A stretch of DNA of 64,000 nt. It comes from Streptomyces sp. CBMA29 (GTDB lineage Bacteria > Actinomycetota > Actinomycetes > Streptomycetales > Streptomycetaceae). Numbering within the stretch: position 1 is the stretch's first letter; every line of letters begins with the position of its first letter. Shown here one piece after another: positions 53,988 through 62,848 of the stretch. The translations under genes and the position numbers were made by a program. The notes below the pieces were generated by a model, which was not told where the DNA came from, made no database searches, and worked only from the letters and a program-made list of their open reading frames with translations. The stretch lies in the NCBI RefSeq assembly GCF_014596445.1, contig NZ_MECL01000111.1, positions 18,234-82,233 of the forward strand. Reading direction: 5' to 3'.

Positions 53988-54932
53988 TCATGCGTGCACC
54001 ATCAGTGGAGCCTTCGTTTCCTGGAACTGCTTGGCCAGCGGCCGGCACACCTTGCATGTGCCGGAGAGCTGGCAGCCCTCGCAGCCCCCAGTGCGAAGCA
54101 TCAGGGCGTCGGAGATCGCGGGCAGCCGACGCAGGCCCTCAAGTCCCTCGGCCATGAGGTCGATCTGGTCGTCACGGCCGACCTTGCAGATGCTCACCTT
54201 GGCGTGGGGATCGGCGTGGAAGAACGTCACCCCGGCGTTGCACCCGGTGAACGCGCTGCGTTCCCGCAAGTGGTTGCTGGACTGGGCGAGCAGGCTTTCC
54301 GGACCGCCGTAGATGGTGGGCGTCATGTTGCTGAAGACATGGTGCTTCAGGCCCCACTTCTCGGCGAGGGCCACCATGGCGTCCGTCTCGTGGGCGTTGT
54401 CGTTGGTGACGATGATGTTGAGCCGCACGGGCAGATGAGCCTCACGCGCGGCGTCCATTCCTCGCTTGAACGCCTTCCAGGCACCGCGCCGTTGTGTGAG
54501 CCGGTCGACGCTCTCCTCGGTCGCCCCGTACACGCTGACGACAAGCCGGTAGGCGGGGCACTCCTCGAACATGGCCAGCAGCGACTTCTCCCACAACCGG
54601 GACGCATTGGTGGAGACGGTGAGCATCATGCCCAAGTAGCAGTGCGTGCAGGCGAAGTTGCAGCCGAGGTTGATCTCCCAACTCGCCTTTGAGAAGCCGT
54701 AGGACGAGCGCTCGCGGACCAGCACCGCCTTCGATACAGGCTTGCCGACCAGGTCCAGACCCCACACCTGCGCGACAGTCTCGGCAAACCACGATGGGGC
54801 CGGGGAGTCGTTGCCGACGAGGGCGCGTAGTTCCTCGTAGCCGGCCTCAGGCAGACGTGCCCCTGCCGCGCTGCCAGGCCGTAAGGCCAGATATCCGTCA
54901 AGGAACGGGCTCACGATCAGGTCATGAAGCAT
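53988..54932 (-). CDS. Radical SAM/SPASM protein, putative peptide maturase
   Basis: A 314-residue radical SAM enzyme. The SAM-binding 4Fe-4S cluster cysteines are C91, C95 and C98 in NLGCNFACTHCYLG. The C-terminal region has Cys231, Cys249 and the group C284-x2-C287-x5-C293-x2-C296, the pattern of SPASM/twitch auxiliary clusters used by RiPP-modifying enzymes. About 85 residues precede the barrel and could include a leader-recognition element. ATG 54932 overlaps the stop of the upstream gene by 11 bp. A 49-codon Cys-rich peptide gene follows 35 bp downstream. Its reaction (thioether, C-C or epimerisation) cannot be read from sequence. Confidence 0.85.
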   Translation of the reverse strand: MLHDLIVSPFLDGYLALRPGSAAGARLPEAGYEELRALVGNDSPAPSWFAETVAQVWGLDLVGKPVSKAVLVRERSSYGFSKASWEINLGCNFACTHCYLGMMLTVSTNASRLWEKSLLAMFEECPAYRLVVSVYGATEESVDRLTQRRGAWKAFKRGMDAAREAHLPVRLNIIVTNDNAHETDAMVALAEKWGLKHHVFSNMTPTIYGGPESLLAQSSNHLRERSAFTGCNAGVTFFHADPHAKVSICKVGRDDQIDLMAEGLEGLRRLPAISDALMLRTGGCEGCQLSGTCKVCRPLAKQFQETKAPLMVHA

Positions 54933-55335
54933 CGTTCATTCCTCCGGTCAGCCGGTGAGGGGGGTTCCAGGGGTCGTGGAGCTGCCATGTGTGGCCGTCG
55001 GGGTGGCCCTCGTATTCGCTACAGCCGCCATGCGTGGGATGGGTGGCCGGGCAGTCCGGGAGGATCAGCAGAATGGCCGGGGTGCTGTTCAGCGGCCACC
55101 GGCTCCAGACGGCGGTGTTGCCGGCGATGTCGAGGACCATGGCGTAGTGGGCGCCGCTGGTGTGACGTTCGAGGGTGCAGCGCAGGTCCCGGATGTCAGC
55201 AGTCATGTCGTGGCGGTATCCGGACCATGCCAGGGCCGTGTGGGCGAGTGGGTCGGGCAGGACGGTCAGGGCCGAGCAGATGGACCGGTGCCTGGGCGGA
55301 GCGATGGAGTTGATGTTGGGGGTGGAAATGGTCAC
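54922..55335 (-). CDS. Unknown protein in the radical SAM operon
   Basis: A 137-residue protein from GTG 55335, which has GAGGAAC 5-6 bases upstream. An alternative ATG at 55404 overlaps the stop of the ATP-binding protein (ATGA) and would add 23 Pro-rich residues. No membrane helix. Visible features are DMTADIRDLRCTLERHTSG, AMVLDIAGNTAVWSRWPL and a C-terminal part with His/Cys/Trp residues (CPATHPTHGGCSEYEGHPDG, TWQLHDPWNPP). No family recognised. Its strict overlap with the radical SAM gene argues for a joint function. Confidence 0.7.
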   Translation of the reverse strand: MTISTPNINSIAPPRHRSICSALTVLPDPLAHTALAWSGYRHDMTADIRDLRCTLERHTSGAHYAMVLDIAGNTAVWSRWPLNSTPAILLILPDCPATHPTHGGCSEYEGHPDGHTWQLHDPWNPPHRLTGGMNDAS

Positions 55336-55400
55336 GGCATGTTCCTCTGAAGTGGATGGGCGCGGTTCGGGACATGGCCTGAGCGGGTCCAGGTCAGGCG

Positions 55401-55940
55401 TCATGCGCGAACCCCCGTATGCCCGGCTGTCGCGCGAAGCGAGGCAGGTAGCGTCTCCCGCCGGGGCGTCCTGGACCGTTGTTTGTCCGCTCGCAACGGG
55501 GCGGCAAGTCGCAGACTTGCCCAGACGGTCTTGCCGACGGGCGCAGCCCTCTCGAATCCCCACGCGCCTTCGGTGAGGCCGGCGATGATCTGAAGTCCGC
55601 GTCCGCTCTCGGCGTCCAGAGACGTGGGCCGCAGTTCGGGTGGGTCGTCGCTCTGGTCCTGGACCGCGACGTACAGGCGGTCTGTGCTGATCCACAGGGT
55701 CAGGGGACACGTGCGGACCACGGATCGACGGTGCCCTGCGGACTCCTGCTCGGTCGGTTCGCCCGTGTGGCGAACCGCGTTGGCCGTCAACTCCGAGACG
55801 ACGGTGAGGGCGTCCTGTACGACCTCGTCGGTGAGGCCCCAGCTTTCAAGGACCTCTTGTGCGTGACGCCGGGCGAGACCGGGGGCGGATGGCTCGCAGG
55901 CCAGGTCCAACCTGGTCCGGTTGGCGTAATCGCTTGCCAT
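55401..55940 (-). CDS. ATP-binding protein of the RsbW-like HATPase family
   Basis: The 179-residue protein has a GHKL ATPase fold: the N-box VVSELTANAVRHTGEP, a G1-like VQDQSDDPPELR and a G2-like ESGRGLQIIAGLTEGAWGF. Streptomyces encode many such free-standing anti-sigma-like ATPases, often next to helix-turn-helix regulators like the one divergent here. ATG 55940 is preceded by GGAGGACAGTG. Its stop touches the alternative start of the next gene (ATGA). It is the first gene of the five-gene minus-strand operon, probably a regulatory component. Confidence 0.88.
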   Translation of the reverse strand: MASDYANRTRLDLACEPSAPGLARRHAQEVLESWGLTDEVVQDALTVVSELTANAVRHTGEPTEQESAGHRRSVVRTCPLTLWISTDRLYVAVQDQSDDPPELRPTSLDAESGRGLQIIAGLTEGAWGFERAAPVGKTVWASLRLAAPLRADKQRSRTPRRETLPASLRATAGHTGVRA

Positions 55941-55996
55941 CACTGTCCTCCGTGCGCTCTCCCGTGCCGCGAGCCGAACTGCCGCTCGCCCTGACT

Positions 55997-56026
55997 GGTT
56001 GCACGCACTACGCAACCGTCTGCGTA
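55997..56026. promoter_or_regulatory. Overlapping dyads in the divergent promoter region of the island
   Basis: GGTTGC-N9-GCAACC (55997-56017) overlaps TACGCA-N6-TGCGTA (56009-56026). They lie in the 161-bp region between the divergent helix-turn-helix regulator and the RsbW-like gene, 57 bp from the latter start. Both are exact 6-bp dyads and suit operator sites of the regulator. No promoter consensus is certain. Confidence 0.5.
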
Positions 56027-56101
56027 CGGAGAGCGGTACCGTTGGACCGGCGTGCGAAGTGGAAAGCGTGGAAAGTTCGTCCACCCGCGGAGAGTGGCAG
56101 C

Positions 56102-57460
56102 ATGGCTGAGCACGAGCCGAACGAAGGTCTCAGAGGGCTTCTGAGCGAGGCACGGTGGTCCCAGGTCGAGTTGGCCGCCGCAGTGAACCGTGCTGCCAAC
56201 GAAGCCGGTGTCAGCGTGAGTTGTGACAAGAGCAACGTGAACAAGTGGCTTGGCGGCACCCGTCCGCAAGTGAAGTGGCGTCCGTTGATTCTGGAAGCGT
56301 TGTCTCGCCGTCTGGGACGCCCGGTTACTCATGCCGAAGCCGGCTTTCCTCCGTCGGTGGCCGAAACAGCGACTCTGGCCGCGCTGGCCATGCCCGAGGA
56401 CACTGTGGAGGGACTTGTCACCATCGGGAGAGAAGACATGGACCCCTCTCGTCGCAAGTTCGTCACGACGACGCTTTACGCAGCCGCCCTACCGATTCCC
56501 GCCTATGTCGATCTGGCGGGCCGCGCCGAGGCACACGCCACTGGGCGTGCCACGCGGATCGGAACGGGCGAGATCGCCACAGTCCGGACGATGACCGACC
56601 GCATCGCGGACATCCTCGACGAACTTGGCGGCGGTCACGCTCGCCCCATGGCGGCGGCGTTCCTGGTGAACACGGTCGCGCCCTACCTGCGGGCTGATGC
56701 CTCCGAAGCTGTCAGGAAGGACATGCTCGCCGCCGCGTCCGACCTCGTGTACCTCACCGGCTGGATGGCCATGTACGAGAAGGCGCACGGGCTCGGCCAG
56801 CGGTACTACGTACAGGCCCTCCACCTGGCCGCTGACGCCGAGGACCACGTGACCTACTGCCGCACCCTGCGCGGAATGGCGCTTCAGGCAGCCAATCTCA
56901 AGCACGGGAAACGGTCGCTGGAACTCGCCGACTCCGCCGCAGAGGCGGCGCCCAAGGCGGGCCCGCGCCTACAAGCCTTCCTCACCGGGCAACAAGCCCA
57001 GGGCGCGGCGCTCGTCAAAGACAAACGGCTCGCCTTCTCCCGCCTCGCCGAAACACAGACCGCGCTTTCGAAAGCCGACAACCGGCGCGACGCCATTGGC
57101 GGTTACGACCAGGCCGCCTACTTCTTCCACGTATCCAGCGTGCTCTACGGCCTGGGTGATGTGGCTGGATCCATCGCGGCCATGCAGGACTCCAATCGAG
57201 TGCGCCCCCCGGTTGAGAAGCAGGGACGCGCACACGCCAACGGCTTGCTCGCGCAACGGCAGCTCGAAGTCGGTCACTTGGAGGCGTCCTGCGCCACCTG
57301 GTCGACATTCCTTGACGATTACGAGCGCCTCTCGTCCTCGCGTGCTGATGAGCACTTCAACGTCCTTCGCCGCCGCCTTCGTCCCTACCTCAAGAACCAG
57401 CACGCCCGCGAGGTATCCGAGCGTGCCCAGGAACTTGCCCGGCAGAAGGTCGCCTCATAG
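56102..57460 (+). CDS. Helix-turn-helix transcriptional regulator with helical repeat domain
   Basis: The 452-residue protein has an N-terminal DNA-binding domain (LRGLLSEARWSQVELAAAVN, DKSNVNKWLGGTRP, residues 8-55) like that of Streptomyces XRE-type regulators. A linker with FPPSVAETATLAALAMPED follows, then about 300 residues of alpha-helical, TPR-like sequence (YYVQALHLAADAEDHVTYC, AAFLVNTVAPYLRADASEA). Such regulators commonly stand divergent to RsbW-like ATPases. ATG 56102 has GGAGAG upstream. Most likely it controls the island operon and itself through the dyads upstream. Confidence 0.85.
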   Translation: MAEHEPNEGLRGLLSEARWSQVELAAAVNRAANEAGVSVSCDKSNVNKWLGGTRPQVKWRPLILEALSRRLGRPVTHAEAGFPPSVAETATLAALAMPEDTVEGLVTIGREDMDPSRRKFVTTTLYAAALPIPAYVDLAGRAEAHATGRATRIGTGEIATVRTMTDRIADILDELGGGHARPMAAAFLVNTVAPYLRADASEAVRKDMLAAASDLVYLTGWMAMYEKAHGLGQRYYVQALHLAADAEDHVTYCRTLRGMALQAANLKHGKRSLELADSAAEAAPKAGPRLQAFLTGQQAQGAALVKDKRLAFSRLAETQTALSKADNRRDAIGGYDQAAYFFHVSSVLYGLGDVAGSIAAMQDSNRVRPPVEKQGRAHANGLLAQRQLEVGHLEASCATWSTFLDDYERLSSSRADEHFNVLRRRLRPYLKNQHAREVSERAQELARQKVAS

Positions 57461-57566
57461 CCGTGCGGGGCCACTTACACCATTGCGACCGAGCCTGATC
57501 GCCAGCGCTGGTGCAGTGGACAGGGCGCCCAGATGCCGCCCCGGGGGCCTGATGTGAGTAGAAGGC

Positions 57567-57603
57567 CCGTGGCCCCGCGCGCTGGATGCGGGCGGGGCCA
57601 CGG
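57567..57603. terminator. Bidirectional terminator between the regulator and glucanase genes
   Basis: CCGTGGCCCCGC (57567-57578) pairs exactly with GCGGGGCCACGG (57592-57603), and TCTTGGGG follows. It lies between the convergent regulator (stop 57460) and glucanase (stop 57628) genes and marks the right edge of the accessory island. Confidence 0.85.
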
Positions 57604-57627
57604 CTCTTGGGGGGCGAGGGTTTTTGG

Positions 57628-60600
57628 TTATGAGCCGGTGATCACGTATTGGGAGCCGGGCTCGATGAGGACGTTGCCGTTGGCGGAGTTGGTGATGGTG
57701 ACGTGGGACAGGGTCGCGCTGCCGCGGGCGCCGCCCTGGGCGCGGATGCCCGCGCCGTTGTTGGACTTGTCGATGGTGACGTTGCTGATGGTGACGCCCG
57801 GCATGGCGCCGCCGCCGTTCTTGAACTGGATGCCGTCGTAGGTGGAGTCGGCGATGTCGGTGTCCCGGATGGTGACGCCGGTGATGTCGCTGGTGGAGGC
57901 GAACAGGGTGATGGCCCCGAACTTCTGCGCCTCGCCCCAGAAGACGCCGCCGCCGCGCTGGACGCCGTTGTTGGCGATCAGGGTCGTCCCGGAGAACGGC
58001 AGCGGGTCGTGGTCGGTGGCCAGCATGATCGCCGGGTAGTTCATGGTGTCGTAGACGAGGTTGTTCTCGATGGTGTTGCCGTAACCGCCGTAGATCGCGA
58101 GGCCGTTGGCGCGCCAGGGCAACTGGATGGTGTTGTTCACGAAGTGGTTGTCGTGCGCGACGTCGACGGACTGGTCCTTGACGTACTTGTTGGCCCACAC
58201 CGCCAGCGAGTCGTCGCCCGTGGTGCGGAAGGAGGAGTTGAAGACCTTCGAATTACGGGTGCCGTTGGTGAAGTTGATGCCGTCGGCGTAGGTGTCGCGG
58301 ATGCGCATCCCGCTGAATTCGAGCCCGTCCGCCGGGCCCCACAGGGCGGGGATGTTGTCGTAGTCGCGGCCGACCCAGACACCGACGTTGGCGTGCTCGA
58401 TCCAGACGTTGCTGATCTTGGTGTTCTTGCCGAACCGGCCGTTGAGGCCGACGCCGCCCTCGGCGTTGCCGTCACCGCCGCGGATCCGGCCGGAGCCGAA
58501 GATCGCGATGTCGGAGATCTGCGTGTTGTTGTCGATGTCGAAGCCGAAGTTGCCCTCGTGCGGGTGGTTGATGCTGCCCACGGCGTCCTGCGGCTGGATC
58601 AGCGAGTAGAGCTGCGAGTACCACATGCCCGCGCCGCGGATCGTGACGTTGCTGATGCCGACCTGGTTGTACTGGCCGCGGTGCAGCGGGTCCTCGGTGA
58701 GGATCTTCTTCTCCTGGCGCCACTGGCCCGCCGGGATCCACACGCAGTTGATGACACCGTTCTGGTTGTCGGTCACGGCTCGCTGGATCGCGGCGGTGTC
58801 CTCGATCCCGTCGTCCGGGACCGCGCCGTACTCGGTGATCGACGTGCAGTCGGCGGGCTTGGCCTTCGGCGGCGCCACCTGCTCCAGGTCGATCAGGTCG
58901 ATGACGTAGAACGACGCCGTGTCGGTCGCGTCCCGCTGGAGACGGAATTTGGTGCCCACCGGATACGTCGTCGACAGCAGCGCGTTGGACTCGTCGAACA
59001 GCCGACGGGCGTCCGCCTGCGGCGAGTTGGTCAGCGCCTCGGGGCCGTCGGTGTTGCCGTACAGCCAACTGTGCTTCGAGGACAGGGTGATCTTCCGGTC
59101 GAACGTGTTGTTGATGTAGAGGCTGATCGTGGCCTCGATGCCGCCGCCGTTCGCGGCGTCGGGGATCGAGTTGCGCACCACGATCGAGTTGGTCGGGTTG
59201 GTCGAGGTGAACTCCACGAACTGACCGGTGGTGTTCAGCCGTACCGACTTGCGGCCAGAGGACTCGGTCGCGAAGTTGGTGTGGCCGAAGGTGCGCAGCG
59301 GGTCGGTCTCCAGGAGCGTGCCCTGGTACGTGGCGGCCTCGGCCTCGTACTCGGTGTACGGGACGGCGGCGCCGCGCCCGACCACGATCGAGCGGGAGAA
59401 GGTGTTGTTGTTCTCGTTGGTCTCGGCGACGACGTTGGTGGCGTCCGCGGTCGCGACGAGGGTGGCGCCGCCGCTGGTCGCGGTCCAGGTGCCGGTGACG
59501 TTCACGGTGACGGTCGCGCCCGCGGCGATCGCCGGGGTGCTGGTGTCCAGCGTGGTGCCGCCCACGGTGAGGCGGGTGACGGTGGCGACGCCCGTCGAAG
59601 TGGTGCCGCGGTTGTGCACCGAGACGGTGAAGGAGACGGCCGCGCCGACCGCGGGGCTCGCCGGGTTGGAGGTGATGCCGAGCACTTCGAGGTCGGGTCC
59701 CGGCGCCTGCGCGACGACCAGCTTCGTCGGTGAGGCGAGGCTGTTGTTGTCCTTGCTCTGCTCGATGACGGTGCCGTTGGGGTCGACCACGGCCGAGACG
59801 GTGTAACTGCCCACCGCCCGCTTGCCGACGGCGACCTGGACGGTGGCGGACGCACCGGCGGCGAGGGCGGCCACCGGGGCGCTGCCCGCGACGACACCGC
59901 CGACGCTGACGTTGACGGTGGTCGCCGGGGACGCGGCGCTGCCGATGTTCTTCACGGTGGCGCTGACGTTCACGGTGTCGGTCTCGACCGGGGCGGTCGG
60001 GGTCCACGACAGCGCCGTGACGGTCAGGTCGGGGTTGGGCGCGGGTACGCCGATGACCTGCACCTCGGCGACCTGGCCGCCCGGGGCGCCGGAGTTGGAG
60101 GAGAACCCGAGCTGGAGGTCGGCGGCCCGGCCGGTGACCGGGATGGTCACCGTGTTCTGGTTGCCCGACGGGCTGAACGCGTAGTCGGCCCTGGCCTTCA
60201 GCGAGGTGAAGCCGGTCGCGCTCTGGCCGCGGCCGAGCACCTGGATGTTCTGCGTGCGCGGTCCCCACGCGGCGTCGGGGTTGAGCTTGACGACGACGGA
60301 GGTGATGTCGGCGTCGGAGCCGAGCTTGACCGTCAGCGTCGACGGGAAGCCGTTGGACTCCCAATAGCTGCCGGTCTGGCCGTCGTTGGCGTTGGACGCG
60401 ACGAAGGACTGGGCCGTCGAGGACGCCTCGATCGGCTTGCCGTGCGCGAGGTCCTTGCCCGTACCGTCACCGGGGCCCGGATCGCCGGGGCCGGGGCCGC
60501 CGGGGTCGGTGACCGTCGTGCCGTGGATCTCCAGCTCGGATATCTGCGCGGCCTGCCACCCGGTGTTGGCGGTGATGTTCAGCCGTACGTAACGGACCGT

Positions 60601-61035
60601 CGCGGCGCTGAAGTCGACCGTCACGGTGTTGGCGGAAGCGGGGTTGAAGCTGCGGCCCTGCGCGGCGGACAGCGTGCTGAAGGCGGCGCCGTCGGTGCTG
60701 CCCTGCACCGCGATGGTCTCGGTGCGCGCCTCCCAGCCGGCCGGCAGCTTGAGCACCACCTGGTCGACGGCGGCACCGCTGCCGCCGAGGTCGATCTGCA
60801 CCCACTGCGGGAAGGTGTTGTTCGGCCCTTCCCAGTACGTGCCCTGGTTGCCGTCGGTGACGGCGGAGGCGGGGTATCCGCCCACCGCGCCGCTCGCCGA
60901 AGCGGCCTTGCCCGAGGCGAGGTTGGGCCGGTCGGCCGCGGCGGCGGCCCCGGACAGTGGCAGGAGACCGATGGCGATCAGACCGGCGGTGACCAGGCCG
61001 GTGATCAGTCGGCGGCTGAGCTGTTTCCGTTTCAT
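57628..61035 (-). CDS. Secreted multi-domain alpha-1,3-glucanase-like protein (GH87)
   Basis: The 1135-residue protein has a signal peptide (KRKQLSRRLITGLVTAGL...AAAAA) and two F5/8 type C (discoidin) carbohydrate-binding domains (ASGKAASASGAVGGYPASAV; AHGKPIEASSTAQSF). Two CARDB-type domains (NPDLTVTALSWTPTAPVETD; GPDLEVLGITSNPASPAVG) and a further beta-sandwich module near residue 570 follow. The C-terminal parallel beta-helix begins CTSITEYGAVPDDGIEDTAA. Asp918 (YADGIN) and Asp941-Asp942 (TTGDDSLAVW) have the spacing I recall for the catalytic aspartates of Bacillus GH87 enzymes. It probably degrades fungal alpha-1,3-glucan outside the cell. ATG 61035 has AGAGGA upstream. Confidence 0.87.
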   Translation of the reverse strand: MKRKQLSRRLITGLVTAGLIAIGLLPLSGAAAAADRPNLASGKAASASGAVGGYPASAVTDGNQGTYWEGPNNTFPQWVQIDLGGSGAAVDQVVLKLPAGWEARTETIAVQGSTDGAAFSTLSAAQGRSFNPASANTVTVDFSAATVRYVRLNITANTGWQAAQISELEIHGTTVTDPGGPGPGDPGPGDGTGKDLAHGKPIEASSTAQSFVASNANDGQTGSYWESNGFPSTLTVKLGSDADITSVVVKLNPDAAWGPRTQNIQVLGRGQSATGFTSLKARADYAFSPSGNQNTVTIPVTGRAADLQLGFSSNSGAPGGQVAEVQVIGVPAPNPDLTVTALSWTPTAPVETDTVNVSATVKNIGSAASPATTVNVSVGGVVAGSAPVAALAAGASATVQVAVGKRAVGSYTVSAVVDPNGTVIEQSKDNNSLASPTKLVVAQAPGPDLEVLGITSNPASPAVGAAVSFTVSVHNRGTTSTGVATVTRLTVGGTTLDTSTPAIAAGATVTVNVTGTWTATSGGATLVATADATNVVAETNENNNTFSRSIVVGRGAAVPYTEYEAEAATYQGTLLETDPLRTFGHTNFATESSGRKSVRLNTTGQFVEFTSTNPTNSIVVRNSIPDAANGGGIEATISLYINNTFDRKITLSSKHSWLYGNTDGPEALTNSPQADARRLFDESNALLSTTYPVGTKFRLQRDATDTASFYVIDLIDLEQVAPPKAKPADCTSITEYGAVPDDGIEDTAAIQRAVTDNQNGVINCVWIPAGQWRQEKKILTEDPLHRGQYNQVGISNVTIRGAGMWYSQLYSLIQPQDAVGSINHPHEGNFGFDIDNNTQISDIAIFGSGRIRGGDGNAEGGVGLNGRFGKNTKISNVWIEHANVGVWVGRDYDNIPALWGPADGLEFSGMRIRDTYADGINFTNGTRNSKVFNSSFRTTGDDSLAVWANKYVKDQSVDVAHDNHFVNNTIQLPWRANGLAIYGGYGNTIENNLVYDTMNYPAIMLATDHDPLPFSGTTLIANNGVQRGGGVFWGEAQKFGAITLFASTSDITGVTIRDTDIADSTYDGIQFKNGGGAMPGVTISNVTIDKSNNGAGIRAQGGARGSATLSHVTITNSANGNVLIEPGSQYVITGS

Positions 61036-61201
61036 GTGTCCTCTGTTCAGTCGGAACGAGAGAGCGCGGACGGCGCGCGGGACGCGCGGGGTTCGCAGGA
61101 CGCGAGGCGGCTCCTGCCGTGAAGTTGCATACAGATGTGAAGAATTGGGAGAGCATTGACCAGCTTTTTGCGAGTCACATGGTGCGATCGTGTCACTGGC
61201 T

Positions 61202-61238
61202 TGTCAACGGTTTACGCACGTCATTCGATTTGTTGACA
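61202..61238. promoter_or_regulatory. Inverted repeat in the glucanase upstream region
   Basis: TGTCAAC (61202-61208) and GTTGACA (61232-61238) are exact inverted copies 23 bp apart in a locally AT-rich stretch, 165-205 bp upstream of the glucanase start. TTGACA on either strand could also be a -35 element. This is a candidate sugar-responsive operator or promoter pair; the 292-bp gap has nothing else visible. Confidence 0.4.
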
Positions 61239-61327
61239 GGACCCGCGCATGCCCAACACGCGGGCGCGGCGGACGACTTGACCGCGCGGCACGACGACCC
61301 GCCGGGCCCTGCGGGTAGGTTCGCCGC

Positions 61328-62653
61328 ATGGCTCTGGAACACCCGCGGGGGAGCGGCGACGGCTGCCTGACCGTCGCCATACGTATGCCGGTCCGTCTCG
61401 TCGCCTTCGCCGTCGTGCTGCCGCTGCGCCTGCTCTGGGACGCGCTCGCGACGGCCGGGCGCGGGACCTCGGCCGGACTGCGCTGGACGTGGCGCCGCCT
61501 GCTGCTCCCGCCGCTGCGGGTCCTCGGCGCCGCGCTCGCCTGGGCAGCGCGGACGCTGGTGGTCATCCCGGCCGTCTTCCTGACCCGCTGCCTGGTCGTC
61601 GTCCCGCTCGTCGCCCTGTGGCGGTACGTGCTCGTGCCGCTCGGCCACGCCGCCGCCTGGACACTGCGCGTGCTCGGCACCGGCACGGGACTGCTCGCGC
61701 ACTGGCTGCTCGTCGTCCCCCTGACCGCCCTCTACGGGTACGTGCTCGCGCCCGTCGGCCGCGCCGTCCGCTGGACGCTGCTGACCCTCGGCGCGGGTCT
61801 GGGCGCGGGCGCCTCCTGGCTCGGCCACCACCTCCTCGCCGCGCCCGCCCGCCGGCTCTGGCACTCCCTGCTGGTGCCGGCCGCCCTCGCGCTCGCCGCT
61901 GCCGTCGTCTTCTTCGTGCGGTACGCGCTGGTGTGGCCGCTGACCGCGCTGTGGCAGTACGTGCTCACGCCGGTCGGCCGCGGCCTCGCGTGGACGCTGC
62001 GGATGACCTGGCTCGGCCTGCTCTGGCTGGTCAGGACCCTGATCGTGCTGCCGGTCGGCTTCGTGTGGCGGCGCGTCGTCGTCCCCGTCGCACGCGAGGT
62101 CGGCGCGGCGCTCGGCCACGCCTGGCGGGTGACCGGCTATGTCTCGCGCGCCGTCGGCCGCGGCATCGCGTGGCTGGCCCGCGTGCTGATCGCGGTCCCC
62201 GCCGCCTGGGTCTGGAGCCGGACCGGCGCTCCCGTACTGCGCGCCGTACGGGCCGCGGGCCGCTGGTACCGGCGCGCGGTCTGGCAGCCGGTCAAGGAAG
62301 CGGTCGCCGACGCCCGCCGCGCGCTGCGCGAGTTGCGCGCCGAGACCCGCAGAGCGCTCTTCGGCGATCCGGTCGGGGCCCCCGAACGGCGGCTGCCACC
62401 GCGGCGGGCGGGGTACGAACCGGGGGCGTTCGGCCCGGCCCCGGCGACGGACGCGGCCGACGTATCAGAGGCGCCCGATCCCGCCGACGCGCTCGTGGTG
62501 AGCGCGCTCGCCACGCAAGCGCTGCCCCGGCCGGCGGCCCGCCACCGTAAGCGGCCGGGCGCGGATTTCGGTTCCGACTCCGGTTCCGCCTCCGGTTTCG
62601 GCCCCGGCCCCGGTCCCGACCTCGGCGAGCGGCGTCCGCCGACCCACCTCTGA
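61328..62653 (+). CDS. Multi-pass membrane protein built from internal repeats
   Basis: A 441-residue protein of unknown family. Residues of about 25 to 310 contain repeated blocks of about 35-55 residues of the form VxPLxALWxYVLxPLGxxxxWTLR: VVVPLVALWRYVLVPLGHAA, VVPLTALYGYVLAPVGRAVR, VWPLTALWQYVLTPVGRGLA and a divergent fourth, VLPVGFVWRRVVVPVAREVG. Many Trp/Arg pairs flank the hydrophobic segments. The C-terminal 130 residues are charged and then Pro/Gly/Ser-rich and cytoplasmic in appearance (REL RAE helices, GSDSGSASG). ATG 61328. Function unknown. Confidence 0.8.
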   Translation: MALEHPRGSGDGCLTVAIRMPVRLVAFAVVLPLRLLWDALATAGRGTSAGLRWTWRRLLLPPLRVLGAALAWAARTLVVIPAVFLTRCLVVVPLVALWRYVLVPLGHAAAWTLRVLGTGTGLLAHWLLVVPLTALYGYVLAPVGRAVRWTLLTLGAGLGAGASWLGHHLLAAPARRLWHSLLVPAALALAAAVVFFVRYALVWPLTALWQYVLTPVGRGLAWTLRMTWLGLLWLVRTLIVLPVGFVWRRVVVPVAREVGAALGHAWRVTGYVSRAVGRGIAWLARVLIAVPAAWVWSRTGAPVLRAVRAAGRWYRRAVWQPVKEAVADARRALRELRAETRRALFGDPVGAPERRLPPRRAGYEPGAFGPAPATDAADVSEAPDPADALVVSALATQALPRPAARHRKRPGADFGSDSGSASGFGPGPGPDLGERRPPTHL

Positions 62654-62848
62654 GCGCGGGACCGGCGCCGGGCAGGCGGCGTCCGGCCGCTTCACCGTTC
62701 CCCGCCCAGGCGCCCGCGGCCCCGGGTTGTCCACAGGGCAGGGGTCACCCGTCAACGGCAACGCGCGACGCGGCGTAACCTTGTGAAAGACAAGCGGGCC
62801 CGGTGACGGGCCCCCGGGACACGAGTACGCACGAGGGACTGAACGACA

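Noticed and set aside
52964..55940. Island as an FxsA/FxsB-type or lanthipeptide locus
   Set aside because: The peptide lacks a C-terminal FxSxx motif, and no LanM/LanC or dehydratase gene is present.
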